NCBI RefSeq assembly: GCF_003205615.1
Contig: NZ_PYBV01000062.1
Coordinates: 29,038-93,037 of the forward strand
Direction: 5' to 3'
Origin: Micromonospora arborensis
GTDB lineage: Bacteria; Actinomycetota; Actinomycetes; Mycobacteriales; Micromonosporaceae
DNA: 64,000 bases
The notes under the pieces were generated by a model. It saw only the letters and a list, made by a program, of their open reading frames with translations. It did not search any database and had not been told where the DNA came from. A program made the translations under genes and the position numbers. Of the stretch, positions 46,156 to 63,200 are shown piece after piece (position 1 is the first letter of the stretch; each line of letters starts with the position of its first letter).

Positions 46156-47403
46156 ATGCGCGTGCTGGTGACCACCTCCGCGATCAACTCGCACCTCTAC
46201 AACCTCGTGCCGATGGCCTGGGCACTGCGCGCCGCCGGCCACGAGGTCTGCGTCGCCACCCAGCCCAACCTTCTCGAGGCGACCAAGAAGACCGGCCTCA
46301 CCGCGGTCGCGGTCGGCGAGGCGCTGGCCACCGCCCGCGGCAACCTGGACACCTCGGACACCCCGTACGGGCTGGGCGTGGACATCACCGAGACCGACCC
46401 GGCGAAACTCACCCTGCCGTACGTGCGGGAGGTGTTCACCGCGTACACGTCCGTGGTGTGCGAGTACATGGCCGGCGACGACATGCTCGGCGACCTGGTC
46501 TCGTTCGCCAAGGTCTGGAAGCCCGACCTGGTGCTGTGGGACGCGCACAACTACGCCGCCCCGGTCGCCGCCCGCGCTCTCGGCCTGCCGCACGTGCGGA
46601 TCGTGCCCGCCCCCGACCACTGGGCCCGGATGCGTGCGGTGTTCCACCGGCTCGGCGGCGCGGACGGCGCGGACCCGCTGGCCGACTACCTGGGTGGCAA
46701 GCTCGCCCGGTACGGCCACGAGTTCGACGAGGAGATGGTCGTCGGCCAGGCCACCCTGGAACCCATCCCGGCCTGGCTACGGGTCGACGCCCCAGTGGAC
46801 TACCGACCGGTGCGGCACGTGCCGTACAGCGGGCCCAGCGTGATCCCGGCCTGGCTGCGCCGCAAGCCGAAGCGCCGCCGGGTCTGCCTCACCCTCGGCC
46901 AGACCCGCCGCGCGCTCGGCGGCGAGGACGGCGGCGACATCGGCGGCCTGCTGAGCGCCATCGCCGAACTCGACATCGAGGTCATCGCCACGCTCAACGC
47001 CGACCAGATCCCGCCCGGCACCACCATCCCGGACAACGTTCGGCTGTTCGACTACGTCCCGCTGAACGCGCTGCTGCCCAGCTGCGCCGCGGTCGTGCAC
47101 TACGGCGGCATGGGCACCGTCAACGCCTCCGTCGTGCACGGCGTCCCGCAGGTCGGCATCCCCGGCAACATCTGGGGCGAGACCGGCATCATGCGCGAGG
47201 TCACCGCCAAGGGCGCCGGGCTGGTCGCGGACGGCACGAACCTGGTCGCCCAGCTCGCCCGGGTGCTGGACGACCCGGCGTACGCCGAGGCCGCCACCCA
47301 GGCGCAGAAGGAGATGCTGGCCACCCCCAGCCCCCGCGACCTGGTGCCCGAGATCGAGGCGCTCGCCGCCGCCGGGGAGAAGGGCCGGATCGGTGGCCGA
47401 TGA
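46156..47403 (+). CDS. Glycosyltransferase, divergent member
   Basis: 415 residues. It starts MRVLVTTSAINSHLYNLVPM, in the EryCIII style, but its donor site reads AAVVHYGGMGTVNASVVHGV, in place of the HHGGFGT of the other transferases, and it lacks their MTGQ-IDPTP block (it has VVGQATLEPIPAWLR). It therefore probably handles a different sugar or a sugar-on-sugar step. Its last 11 bases overlap the first PKS gene. Confidence 0.92.
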   Translation: MRVLVTTSAINSHLYNLVPMAWALRAAGHEVCVATQPNLLEATKKTGLTAVAVGEALATARGNLDTSDTPYGLGVDITETDPAKLTLPYVREVFTAYTSVVCEYMAGDDMLGDLVSFAKVWKPDLVLWDAHNYAAPVAARALGLPHVRIVPAPDHWARMRAVFHRLGGADGADPLADYLGGKLARYGHEFDEEMVVGQATLEPIPAWLRVDAPVDYRPVRHVPYSGPSVIPAWLRRKPKRRRVCLTLGQTRRALGGEDGGDIGGLLSAIAELDIEVIATLNADQIPPGTTIPDNVRLFDYVPLNALLPSCAAVVHYGGMGTVNASVVHGVPQVGIPGNIWGETGIMREVTAKGAGLVADGTNLVAQLARVLDDPAYAEAATQAQKEMLATPSPRDLVPEIEALAAAGEKGRIGGR

Positions 47404-50400
47404 CCCGCGGCTGCTCGAATACCTGCGGCGGGCCACGGCCGACCTGCGGGACACCCGCCGCCGGCTGGCCGAGGCCGAGCAGCGTGAGCACGAACCGGTC
47501 GCCGTCGTCGGCATGGCGTGCCGGCTGCCCGGCGACGTGCACTCGCCGGAGGACCTGTGGCGACTCGTCGCCGCCGGTGGCGACGCGATCGGGGAGTTTC
47601 CTACCGACCGGCACTGGGACACCGAGGCCGTGTACCACCCCGAACCGGGACGGCCCGGCAGGACGTACGTGCGCCACGGCGGGTTCCTGACCGGCGCGGC
47701 CGGCTTCGACGCCGCGTTCTTCGGCATCGCCCCGCGCGAGGCGCGCGAGATGGATCCGCAGCAGCGGCAGTTGCTGGAGGTCTCGTGGGAGGCGCTGGAA
47801 CACGCGGGCATCGACCCGACCGGCCTGGCCGGCAGCCGCACCGGCGTCTTCGCCGGGGTGATGTACCACGACTACGCCGAGAGCAACGCGCTCGGCAGCG
47901 CCGTGCCTGGCCGGGTCGCCTACCACCTCGGCCTGCACGGCCCGGCCCTGGCGGTCGACACCGCGTGCTCGTCGTCGCTTGTCGCCCTGCACCTCGCCGC
48001 CCGATCGTTGCGGTCCGGCGAGTGCACGCTGGCCCTGGCCGGCGGGGTCACCGTGATGGCGACCCCGGAGACCTTCATCGACTTCAGCCGGCAGCGCGGA
48101 CTCGCCCCGGACGGACGTTGCAAATCGTTCTCGGACGACGCCGACGGCACCGGTTGGGCCGAGGGAGCCGCGGTGCTGGTGCTGGAACGCCTCACCGACG
48201 CGCGCCGGCTCGGGCACCGGGTGCTGGCCGTGGTGCGCGGCTCGGCGGTCAACTCCGACGGTGCCACCAGCGGCCTGTCCGCCCCGAACGGCCCGGCGCA
48301 GCGGCGCGTCATCGCCGACGCCCTGGCCGCCGCCGGCCTGCGGGCGTCCGACGTGGACGCGGTCGAGGCGCACGGCACCGGCACCGCGCTCGGTGACCCG
48401 ATCGAGGCGCAGGCGCTGCTGGCGACGTACGGCCAGGACCGCGACCGGCCGCTCTGGCTGGGCTCGCTCAAGTCGAACATCGGGCACACCCAGGCCGCCG
48501 CGGGGGTCGCCGGGGTGGTCAAGATGGTGCAGGCGCTGCGGCACGGAACACTGCCGCGCACCCTGCACGTGGGTACGCCGTCGTCGCACGTGGACTGGAC
48601 GGCCGGCGACGTCGCGCTGCTGACCGAGGAGCAGCCGTGGCCGGCCGGTGAGCGTCCGCGTCGCGCGGCGGTGTCGTCCTTCGGGTTCAGCGGCACCAAC
48701 GCGCACCTCATCCTGGAGGAGGGCGACGACCCCGGACCGGTCCCGGCCGCGCCGCCCGCCGGCCCGCTGGTGCTGCCGGTGTCCGCCCGCACCCCGGCCG
48801 CGCTGCGCACGATCGCCGGACACGTGGCCGAGGCCGGCGCACCGCTCGCCGGGATCGCCAACACCCTGGCCCGCCGCGCGGCCCTGCCGGTGCGCGCCGC
48901 CGTCGTCGCCGCCACCCTGCCGGACGCGCGGGCGGCGCTCGCGACCGTGGAACCGGTGCAGGCCCGCACCACCGGGACGGTCTTCCTGTTCAGCGGGCAG
49001 GGCTCGCAGCACGCCGGCATGGGTGAGCGGTTGGTTGCCCGCTTCCCGGTCTTCGCCGCCGCCTGGGACGAGGTGCGGGCGCTGATCGGCTGGGACCCCG
49101 CCGACCTCGACGCGACCGCCAACGCCCAGCCGGCCCTCTTCGCGTACCAGGTCTCCCTGTTCCGCCTGCTCGACTCCTGGGGTGTCCGCCCCGACGTGGT
49201 GATCGGGCACTCGGTGGGGGAGTTCGCCGCCGCGTACGCCGCCGGGGTGCTCTCGCTCGCCGACGCCGCCCGCCTGGTCGCCGAGCGCGGCCGGCTGATG
49301 GGTGCCGTCGCCGCCGGCGGCGTGATGGCCGCCGTACCTGTCGGTGAGGCCGCCGCCCGCGCGACAGGCGTCGACGTGGCCGCGGTCAACGGCCCCTGCT
49401 CGGTCGTGCTGTCCGGCACCCGCGAGCGGGTGACCGCCGCCGTCGAGCGGCTCGGCGTGCGGGCCCGTCCGCTGCCGGTGTCGGACGCCTTCCACTCGGC
49501 GCTGATGGAGCCCGCCCTGGACGGGTTCGCGTCGGTCGCCACGGCCGTCACCCACCACCCGCCCCGGCTGGAGTGGATCTCCACGGTGACCGGGGAGCGC
49601 CTCGACGCCGTCGACGCCGGCTACTGGGTGCGCCAGCTGCGCGCCACCGTGCGGTTCCACGACGCCGTCCAGGCCCGGGCCGGCTTCCGCTTCCTCGAAG
49701 TGGGACCGGACGCGGTGCTGACCGGGCTGGTGCGGGCCGGCGTGGACGACGCCGTCGCGGTCGCCACCGCCCGCCCCGGGCGCGACGAGGCGGACGCCCT
49801 GATCGAAGCGGTCGCCACCGCCTGGACGCACGGCACCGCCGTCGACTGGACCGCCGTCAACGACGTCCCGGCCGACCGGGTCGACCTGCCCGGCTACCCG
49901 TTCGAGCACCAGCGGTACTGGCGGCCGGCCCTCACCGGCACGCTGACCTCCGCCGGGCTCACCCCCGCCGGTCACCCGATGCTCGGCGCGGTGCTGCCGC
50001 TCGGCGACGACGGCGTCGTCCTCACCGGACGCCTCTCCACCGACACCCACCCGTGGCTCGCCGACCACGTCGTGGACGGTCACCCGCTGGTGCCCGGCAC
50101 CGCGCTGGTCGAGCTGGCCCTGCGCGCCGGCGACGAGACCGGTCTGCCGCACCTGGACGAGCTGACCTGCGAGACGCCGCTCGTACTCGCCGGGCCGGTG
50201 ACCGTGCGGGTCACCGCCGGGCCGGTCGACGCGACCGGCCGCCGTCCGGTCGAGGTGCACTCCCGAGGCGGCGACGACCAACCGTGGCAACGGCACGCCC
50301 GGGGCCTGCTGGCCCGTACCGGTGCCGTGCCGGAGCCGGCCGACCCGTCGTGGCCGCCCGCCGACGCCGTCGAGGAGACCACCGACGACCTCTACCACCG

Positions 50401-52705
50401 GCTCGCCGGCCTCGGCTACGCCTACGGCCCGGTCTTCCAGGGCACCGGCGCCGTCTGGCGGCACGGTCCCGAGGTGTACGCCGAGGTCGCGCTGCCCGAG
50501 CATGCCACCGCGGACGCCGCCCGGTTCGGCGTGCACCCGGCCCTGCTCGACACCGCCCTGCACGCCGCCATGGCCGGTGCCGGCGGTGCCCCGGACGACG
50601 GCCGGGTCTGGCTGCCGTTCGCCTGGACCGGTGTCACCGTGCACGCCCCCGGCGCCACCGCAGCCCGGGTGCGACTGACCCACCTCGAATCCGGTGCCAT
50701 GACGCTCACCCTCACCGATCACGCCGGTGCTCCACTGGTCAGCGTGGCCGCCCTGCTGGCCCGACCGGTCGCGGCCGACGTCCTGGCCGGTGGCGCCGCC
50801 CGCACCGGCCGCCTGCATCGCGTGGAGTGGACCCCGGTGACCCTGCCCGCCCCCGGTCCCGGCCCGGTCGTCCGCACCGGCACCGGTTTCCGGCTCGACC
50901 ACACCGGTGCCTCCTTTCCGCTGGCCGCGCTGCGCGCCGAGGTCGGTGCCGGCGGCTCGGTGCCGGCCCTGGTGCTGTACGACGCGGACCGTCCCGCCGG
51001 TGAGGTCCCGGACGCCGCCCGCGAGCTGGCCGCCCGGGTGCTGGCCGACCTGCGCGACTGGCTCGCCGACGACCGGTTCGCCGGCACCCGGCTCGCCGTG
51101 GTCACCCGGGACGCCGCCGTCGACCCGGTGACCGCCCCGGTGCACGGGCTGGTGCGTGCCGCCCAGGCGGAGCACCCCGGCCGGATCGTGCTGATCGACA
51201 CCGACGACCCCACCGCAGACCTGCTCGCCGCGGCCGCCGCAGCGGAACCCGAGATCGCGCTGCGCGGCGGGCAGGCCCTGGTGCCGCGCCTGGTCCCGCG
51301 CCGGGCGACGCCCGACACCGGCCTCGACGACACCGACGCGAGCGGCGGCACCGGCTGGGGGGACGGCACGGTGCTGGTGACCGGTGGCACCGGCGGGCTC
51401 GGTGCCCTGGTCGCCCGGCACCTGGCCAGCCGACACGGCGTACGGAACCTGCTGCTGACCAGCCGACGTGGCCCGGACGCCGAGGGTGCCGCCGAGCTGG
51501 CCGCCGACCTGGCCGGGTTCGGCGCACACGTCGACATCGTCGCCTGTGACGTGACCGACCGCCCCGCGGTCGCCGCGCTGCTCGACGGCCGCCCGCTGAG
51601 CGCGGTGGTGCACGCCGCCGGGGTGGCCGGCGGTGGACTGTTCGCCGAACACGACGCGGCGGAGCTGGACCGGGTGCTGCGGCCCAAGGTGGACGCCGCC
51701 TGGCACCTGCACCAGCTGACCCTGGACCGGCCGCTGCACGCCTTCGTGCTGTTCTCGTCGGCCGGCGGCCTGGTGCTCGCCGGTGGTCAGGCCGGGTACG
51801 CCGCCGGGAACGTGTTCCTGGACGCGCTCGCCGCGCACCGCCGCGCCGCCGGGCTGCCCGCGCTGGCGCTGTCCTGGGGCCTGTGGGACCAGCCGGCCGG
51901 GATGTCCGGGGACCTCGACGACACCGCCCGCCGGCGGCTGGACCGGGCCGGGTTGCCCGCGCTGCCGGTGACCGACGCGTTGGCCCTGCTGGACGAGGCG
52001 ATGGTCAGCGGCGAGGCCCACCTGGTGCCGCTCCGGCTCGACCCGGCCGCGCTGCGGGCCCGCACCGACGAGATGCCCGCGCTGCTGCGCGGCCACGCCC
52101 GCGCCGCGGCGGCCCGCCCGGCCGCCGCGACCGCACCGGCCGGCACCGGACCGGCCCTGCTGCGCCGGCTCGCCGGCCTGGCTCCCGCCGACCGGGACCG
52201 GCAGGTGCTGGACCTGGTCACCGAGCGGGTCGCCACGGTGCTCGGGCACGACGCCGGGCACCACGTCGACCCGCGCGCCGCCTTCACCGACCTGGGCTTC
52301 GACTCGCTGGCAGCCGTCGAACTGCGCAACCAGCTCACCGCGACGACCGGAATCCGGCTGCCGGCCACGCTGATCTTCGACCACCCGTCACCGGCCGACG
52401 TCGCCCGGCACCTGGCCGCGACCCTGGCCCGCGACGCGGCCTCGGAACCGGCCGCGTCGCAGGGCGACGAACCGACCGGGCTGCGTGACGCGATGGACCG
52501 GCTGGCCGCCCGGCTGACCGAGGCCGCCGCCGGCCGCGACCCGGCGCTGCACGACGAGGTCACCGACCGGCTCGACACGCTGCTGCGCACCTGGCGGGCC
52601 GCGCACCCGGGCACCGCGGCCGAGGCCCGCGACCTGCGCGACGCCACCGACGAGGAACTCTTCGCCGCCCTCGACTCCGAGCTCGGCGTGACAGGACGGG
52701 GGTGA
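47393..52705 (+). CDS. Type I PKS, one module: KS-AT-DH-KR-ACP
   Basis: 1770 residues, GTG start overlapping the transferase gene. An N-terminal docking coil (PRLLEYLRRATADLRDTRRR) marks it as an internal or later subunit. KS about 35-455 (active Cys 192, EAHGTGT, SNIGHTQAA). AT about 525-830 (nucleophile Ser 607 in GHSVGEF; selectivity motif DAFHS at 698-702, of the malonyl type). DH from about 861 (His 892 in DHVVDGHPLVPG; Asp 1053 in HPALLDTAL). KR about 1325-1510 (TGGTGGLG; Tyr 1469), then ACP (Ser 1638 in DLGFDSLAA). The C-terminal helices are a docking partner for the next subunit. Predicted to add a malonyl unit and leave a double bond. The KR lacks both LDD (AGVAGGG) and the A-type Trp. 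Confidence 0.95.
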   Translation: MADDPRLLEYLRRATADLRDTRRRLAEAEQREHEPVAVVGMACRLPGDVHSPEDLWRLVAAGGDAIGEFPTDRHWDTEAVYHPEPGRPGRTYVRHGGFLTGAAGFDAAFFGIAPREAREMDPQQRQLLEVSWEALEHAGIDPTGLAGSRTGVFAGVMYHDYAESNALGSAVPGRVAYHLGLHGPALAVDTACSSSLVALHLAARSLRSGECTLALAGGVTVMATPETFIDFSRQRGLAPDGRCKSFSDDADGTGWAEGAAVLVLERLTDARRLGHRVLAVVRGSAVNSDGATSGLSAPNGPAQRRVIADALAAAGLRASDVDAVEAHGTGTALGDPIEAQALLATYGQDRDRPLWLGSLKSNIGHTQAAAGVAGVVKMVQALRHGTLPRTLHVGTPSSHVDWTAGDVALLTEEQPWPAGERPRRAAVSSFGFSGTNAHLILEEGDDPGPVPAAPPAGPLVLPVSARTPAALRTIAGHVAEAGAPLAGIANTLARRAALPVRAAVVAATLPDARAALATVEPVQARTTGTVFLFSGQGSQHAGMGERLVARFPVFAAAWDEVRALIGWDPADLDATANAQPALFAYQVSLFRLLDSWGVRPDVVIGHSVGEFAAAYAAGVLSLADAARLVAERGRLMGAVAAGGVMAAVPVGEAAARATGVDVAAVNGPCSVVLSGTRERVTAAVERLGVRARPLPVSDAFHSALMEPALDGFASVATAVTHHPPRLEWISTVTGERLDAVDAGYWVRQLRATVRFHDAVQARAGFRFLEVGPDAVLTGLVRAGVDDAVAVATARPGRDEADALIEAVATAWTHGTAVDWTAVNDVPADRVDLPGYPFEHQRYWRPALTGTLTSAGLTPAGHPMLGAVLPLGDDGVVLTGRLSTDTHPWLADHVVDGHPLVPGTALVELALRAGDETGLPHLDELTCETPLVLAGPVTVRVTAGPVDATGRRPVEVHSRGGDDQPWQRHARGLLARTGAVPEPADPSWPPADAVEETTDDLYHRLAGLGYAYGPVFQGTGAVWRHGPEVYAEVALPEHATADAARFGVHPALLDTALHAAMAGAGGAPDDGRVWLPFAWTGVTVHAPGATAARVRLTHLESGAMTLTLTDHAGAPLVSVAALLARPVAADVLAGGAARTGRLHRVEWTPVTLPAPGPGPVVRTGTGFRLDHTGASFPLAALRAEVGAGGSVPALVLYDADRPAGEVPDAARELAARVLADLRDWLADDRFAGTRLAVVTRDAAVDPVTAPVHGLVRAAQAEHPGRIVLIDTDDPTADLLAAAAAAEPEIALRGGQALVPRLVPRRATPDTGLDDTDASGGTGWGDGTVLVTGGTGGLGALVARHLASRHGVRNLLLTSRRGPDAEGAAELAADLAGFGAHVDIVACDVTDRPAVAALLDGRPLSAVVHAAGVAGGGLFAEHDAAELDRVLRPKVDAAWHLHQLTLDRPLHAFVLFSSAGGLVLAGGQAGYAAGNVFLDALAAHRRAAGLPALALSWGLWDQPAGMSGDLDDTARRRLDRAGLPALPVTDALALLDEAMVSGEAHLVPLRLDPAALRARTDEMPALLRGHARAAAARPAAATAPAGTGPALLRRLAGLAPADRDRQVLDLVTERVATVLGHDAGHHVDPRAAFTDLGFDSLAAVELRNQLTATTGIRLPATLIFDHPSPADVARHLAATLARDAASEPAASQGDEPTGLRDAMDRLAARLTEAAAGRDPALHDEVTDRLDTLLRTWRAAHPGTAAEARDLRDATDEELFAALDSELGVTGRG

Positions 52706-52710
52706 TCACC

Positions 52711-57266
<4,556 letters not shown>

Positions 57267-57267
<1 letters not shown>

Positions 57268-60200
57268 TGGCCACCCCGGACACCGACGGCAAACTGCTGG
57301 ACTACCTGAAGCGGGTCACCGCCGACCTGCACAAGACCCGGCAACGGCTGCGCGAGGTGGAGTCGGCCCCGCCGGAGCCCGTCGCGATCGTCGCCATGGG
57401 CTGCCGCTACCCGGGCGGCGTACGCAGTCCCGAGGACCTGTGGCGGCTGGTCGAGCGCGGCGGTGACGCGGTCGCCGCGTTCCCCGCCGACCGCGGCTGG
57501 CCGGTCGACCTGGCCGAGGCGAGCTACGTCAGTGCGGGCGGTTTTCTCGACGCGGTCGCCGAGTTCGACGCCGACCTGTTCGGCATCTCACCACGCGAGG
57601 CGTTGGCGCTCGACCCGCAGCAGCGGCTGTTGCTGGAACTCGCCTGGGAGACGCTTGAGCGCGCCGGGCTGGCCCCGGACTCGCTGGCCGGGCAACCGGT
57701 CGGCGTCTTCGTCGGCAGCGGCAACCAGGACTACTACGACGACCTGGACGACGCCTCCCGCGAGGCGGTCGCTCCCTACCTGAGCACCGGCAACGCCGCG
57801 TCGGTCATCTCCAGCCGCATCTCGTACGCGCTCGGGCTGGAGGGCCCGGCCGTCACGGTGGACACCGCCTGTTCGTCGTCGCTGGTCGCGCTGCACGTCG
57901 CGGCGCAGGCCCTGCGCACCGGCGAGTGCTCGCTGGCGCTGGCCGGCGGTGTGTTGGTGATGTCCACCCCGGGACCGTTCGTCGCGTTCAGCAAGCAGCG
58001 CGGCCTCGCCCCGGACGGCCGCTGCAAGTCGTTCGCCGACGGTGCGGACGGCACCGGCTGGGCGGAGGGAGCCGGCCTGCTGCTGCTCGAACGGCTCTCC
58101 GACGCCCGCCGCAACGGCCACCCGGTGCTCGCCGTGCTGGCCGGTTCGGCGATCAACCAGGACGGTGCGTCCAATGGGCTGACCGCGCCGAACGGCGTCA
58201 GCCAGGAGCGGGTGATCCGGCAGGCGCTGAACGCGGCCGGGCTGGGCACCGCCGACGTGGACGCGGTCGAGGGCCACGGCACCGGCACCGTGCTGGGTGA
58301 CCCGATCGAGGCCGGTGCGCTGATCAACACGTACGGCCGGGACCGGGACCGGCCGCTCTGGCTGGGCTCGCTGAAGTCGAACATCGGCCACGCGCAGGCC
58401 GCCGCCGGGGTGGCCGGCGTGATCAAGATGGTGCAGGCGCTGCGCCACGGGATGCTGCCGCGCACGCTGCACGTGGATCGGCCGTCGTCGCACGTCGACT
58501 GGTCGGCGGGCACCGTGGCGCTGCTGACCGAGGAGCAGCCGTGGCCGGCCGGGGACCGCCCGCGCCGCGCCGGGGTGTCGTCGTTCGGGATCAGCGGCAC
58601 GAACGCGCACGTGATCGTCGAGGAAGCGCCGGTGGACGAGCCCGTCGACCGTGCGCCGGCCGGTCCGGTGATCTCCGGTCCGGTGCCCCTGCCGGTGTCG
58701 GCGCGCGGTCCGGAGGCCCTGCGGGCCCGGATCGAGGCGCTGCGCCCGCTGCTGACCGGGGGCGCCGACCCGGCCGAGGTGGGCTTCTCCCTGGGTACGT
58801 CGCACGCCGCCCTCAAGGTCCGCGCGGCGTGGACCGGCGGCGACGCGGTGCCGGTGGTCGCGCGGGACGCGCGGACGGTTTTCGTGTTCCCGGGTCAGGG
58901 TGCCCAGCGCGCCGGCATGGGCGCTGACCTGTACGAGCGGTACCCGGCCTTCGCCAGCGCCTGGGACGAGGTGCGGGAACTGGCCCCCTGGGACGACGCC
59001 GCCCTCGACGACACCCGCAACGCGCAGCCCGCCCTCTTCGCCTACCAGGTCGCCCTGTCGCGGCTGCTCGAATCGTGGGGGATCCGCCCGGACGCGGTGG
59101 TCGGTCACTCGGTGGGGGAGTTCGCGGCCGCGTACGTCGCCGGGGTCCTGACCCTGCCCGACGCGGCCCGGCTGGTCGCCGAGCGCGCCCGGTTGATGGG
59201 TGCGGTCGCCGCCGGCGGCGTGATGGCCGTCGTCAAGGTCTCCGAGGAGGCGGCCCGGGCGACCGGGGTGGACGTGGCCGCGATCAACGGCCCCGACTCG
59301 GTCGTGCTGTCCGGCACCGACGAGCGGGTGTCGGCCGCCGTCGCGGCGCTCGGCGTGGACCAACGTCGGCTCACCGTCTCGGACGCCTTCCACTCGGTGC
59401 TGATGGAGCCCGCGTTGGCCGGCTTCGCGGAGGTCGCCGCCGGTGTCGCCAGCCACCCGCCGCGGATCGAATGGATCTCCACGGTGACCGGTGCCCGGGT
59501 CGGGCCGGTGGACGCCGGCTACTGGGTACGCCAGATCCGGGACACGGTGCGGTTCCACGACGCGGTGCGCGCACTGCCCGGCGGCCGGTTCGTCGAGATC
59601 GGCCCGGAACCGGTGCTGAGCGGCCCGATCCGGGCCGGTGACGACGACGCGGTCACCGTCGTGGCGGGTCGGGACGTCCCGGCCGCGATCGCCGCGGTGT
59701 GGGCCGACGGTGCGAGCGTCGACTGGGCCGCGTACTTCCCCGGTACCCGGCGCGTCGACCTGCCCACCTACCCCTTCCAGCGGCGGCGGTACTGGCTCGA
59801 CGGCCGTAGCCGCAGCACCGGCGGCGCCGCCGCGCTCGGCCTCGACCCGGCCGGTCACCCGCTGCTCGGCGCGGTCACCGTGGTCGCCGGCACCGACGGC
59901 GTGGTGCTCAGCGGCCTGCTGTCGGTCGCCGCGCAGCCCTGGCTCGCCGACCACGTCGTGCACGGTGAGATCGTCGTCCCCGGCACCGCGTACCTGGAAC
60001 TGGCCGTCCGCGCCGCCGACCAGATCGGCCACGCCCGGATCGGCGAACTGACCCTGCATACCCCGCTGCGTCTCACCGCGGACGGCGAGGTGCGGGTGCA
60101 GGTGGTGATCGGCGGCGCCGACCCGGACGGCGCCCGCCCGTTCGGTGTGTTCGCCCTCGACGGCGACGGGTGGACCCGGCACGCCGGGGGCCTGTTCACC

Positions 60201-63200
60201 GTCGCGCCGGCCCCCGCGCCGGCACCGCTGGCGTGGCCGCCGCACGGCGCCACCCCGCTCGACGTCACCGCACTCGGCGCGGCGCTCGCCGACGCCGGTC
60301 TCGGGTACGGTCCGGCGTTCGCCGGACTGCGCGCCGCCTGGCGGCACGGCGACGACGTGTACGCCGAGGTCGACCCGCCGGAACTCGGGTCCGGGTTCGC
60401 GCTGCACCCGGCCGTCCTCGACGCCGCCACCCAGGCGCTCGGCCACGCCCTGCTCCACGAGCCGGGCGACGGCGCCGCGCGGCTCCCGTTCGCCTGGTCC
60501 GGTGTCACGCTGCACGCGACAGGCGCCACCCGGCTGCGGGCCCGGTTCACCGCACGCGGCGGCGACACGTACACCGGAGTGCTGTTCGACCCGGCCGGCC
60601 AGCCGGTCGCCACCGTCGAGTCGGTCACCTTCCGGCCGGTCGCGCCGGTCACCGCGGTCCCGCCGCTGCACCACCTGCGCTGGGTCCCGGCGAGCGGTCG
60701 CACCGAGCCCGGCACCGTCGAGATCGTCCGGTTCGGCGCCGGTGCCGCCGCCGGAGCAGCCGCGGTGCACGCCGAGGCCCGCCGGGCCCTGGCCGCCGCG
60801 CAGGACTGGCTCGCCACCGACCGGCCGGCCGGCGCGCGGCTCGCGTTCGTCACCCGGCGCGCGGTCGGACCGGACGCCGCGGACCCGGCTGGCGCGGCCG
60901 TCTGGGGACTCGTGCGCGTTGCCCAGGCCGAGCACCCGGGCCGGTTCCTGCTGGCCGACACCGACACCGACGGCGAGGCCGCGGTGCTGCTCGCGGCGTC
61001 CGTCGGCGAGGGGCAGGTGGTGGTGCGCGACGAGGCGGCGTACGTGCCGCGGGTCACCCGGCTGCCCGCCGTGACGCCGGCCGCCACCGGCTTCGACCCG
61101 GAGCGGACGGTGCTGCTCACCGGCGGGTCCGGCGCGATCGGCGGTCTGCTCGCTCGGCACCTGGTCGAACGGCACGGCGTCCGCCACCTGGCGCTGCTCG
61201 GCCGCCGGGCAGCCGACCCCGCACAGATCGACGAGCTCAGCGAGCTCGGTGCGCGGGTCACCACCCACGCCTGCGACCTGGCCGACCGTGACGCGCTGCG
61301 GCGGGTCGTGACCGAGCTGACCGCCGACCGTCCGCTCGGCGCGGTGGTCCACGCCGCCGGCGTGGTCGACGACGGCGTGCTCACCGCGCTGACCCCGGAC
61401 CGGCTCGACGCGGCGCTGGCCGGCAAGGCGGCCGGCGCGCTGCACCTGCACGAGCTGACCGCCGACGCCGACCTGGACGCGTTCGTGCTGTTCTCGTCGT
61501 TGTCCGGTACGTTCGGCGCGCCGGGGCAGGCCAACTACGCGGCGGCGAACGCGGTGCTGGACAGCCTCGCCGAGCGCCGCCGCGCCGACGGCCGCCCGGC
61601 GCTCGCGATCGCCTGGGGGCAGTGGGACACCGGCATGACCGCCGGGCTCACCGCCGCGGACCGGGCCCGGATGGCCCGCGGTGGGGTGCTGCCGCTGTCC
61701 GCCGCCGACGGGCTCGCGCTGTTCGACGCCGCGCTCCGCGTGACCGGCGCGACAGTGGTCGCGGCCCGGCTCGACCCCGCCCGGCTGCCCGGCGTACCGG
61801 CCGGCGTCACCCGCCGTACCGCTGTCGCCGCACCGGCCGAGGGCTACGCCGCCCGCATCGCCGCGCTCGCCCCCGGCGACCGGCTGCCGGTACTGCTGGA
61901 CCTGGTGCGGGCCACTGTCGCCGCGGTGCTCGGCCACCCGTCCGGTGTCGCCGTCGCCCCGGACCGCGAGTTCCACGACCTCGGCTTCGACTCGCTCACC
62001 TCGGTCGAGCTGCGCAACCAACTGGCCGCCGCGACCGGGCTGCGGCTTCCGGCCACCCTGGTCTTCGACCACCCCACCGCGACCGCGGTCGCGGAGCACC
62101 TGCTGTCGGTGCTCGGCGCGGCCGGCGAACCGCGGGAGACGGCGGCGGTCACCCCGACGGTCGCCGACGACCCGATCGCGGTAGTCGGCATGGCCTGCCG
62201 GCTGCCCGGCGGCGTACGCGGCCCGGAGGACCTGTGGGACCTGGTCGCCGACGGCGTCGACGCGATCGGTGACTTCCCCGCCGACCGGGGCTGGGACGTG
62301 GCGCGGCTGCACGACCCGGACGGAACCCGGGCTGGCACCTCGTACGTGCGCACCGGCGGCTTCCTGTACGACGCGGGCGACTTCGACGCCGGGTTCTTCG
62401 GCATCTCGCCGCGCGAGGCACCCACCGTCGACCCGCAGCAGCGCCTGATGCTCGAGGTCTCGTGGGAGGCACTGGAACGCGCCGGAATCGACCCGCTCGC
62501 GGTGAAGGGCAGCCCCACAGGTGTCTTCGTCGGCGTGCAGTACCACGACTACGTGGCCAGCAACTCGACAGGCGCGGTGGTGTCCGGCCGGGTCGCCCAC
62601 CACTTCGGCTTCGAAGGCCCGGCGGTCAGCGTGGACACCGCGTGCTCCTCGTCGTTGGTGTCGATGCACTGGGCGGCTCAGGCGCTGCGCTCCGGCGAAT
62701 GCTCGCTGGCCCTGGCCGGCGGGGTCACCGTGATGGCCACGCCCGAGACGTTCGTCGAGTTCAGCCGCCAGCGCGGCCTGGCCCGCGACGGCCGGTGCAA
62801 GTCGTTCTCCACCGAGGCCGACGGCACCGCTTGGGCCGAGGGCGCCGGCGTCGTGCTGCTGGAACGGCTGTCCGACGCCCGCCGCAACGGGCACCCGGTG
62901 CTGGCCGTGCTGCGCGGCTCGGCGGTCAACTCCGACGGCCGGTCCAACGGGCTGACCGCGCCGAGCGGCCCGGCCCAGCAACGGGTGATCCGGCAGGCCC
63001 TGGCCGGCGCGGGGCTGTCCGCCGCCGACGTGGACGCGGTGGAGGCGCACGGCACCGGCACCGCGCTCGGTGACCCGATCGAGGCGCAGGCGCTGCTGGC
63101 GACGTACGGCCAGGACCGCGACGAGCCGCTGTGGCTGGGCTCGCTCAAGTCGAACATCGGGCACGCGCAGGCCGCCGCCGGGGTCGCCGGTGTGATCAAG

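Noticed and set aside
47201..52384. A 1727-codon open frame on the minus strand across the first PKS gene
   Set aside because: A shadow frame of the PKS on the other strand, with repetitive Gly/Arg/Val composition and no homology that I recognise.
57588..63164. An 1858-codon open frame on the minus strand across the PKS
   Set aside because: It is antisense to a perfectly conserved PKS, has the Arg/Gly/His-rich composition of a GC-driven shadow frame, and shows no domains.
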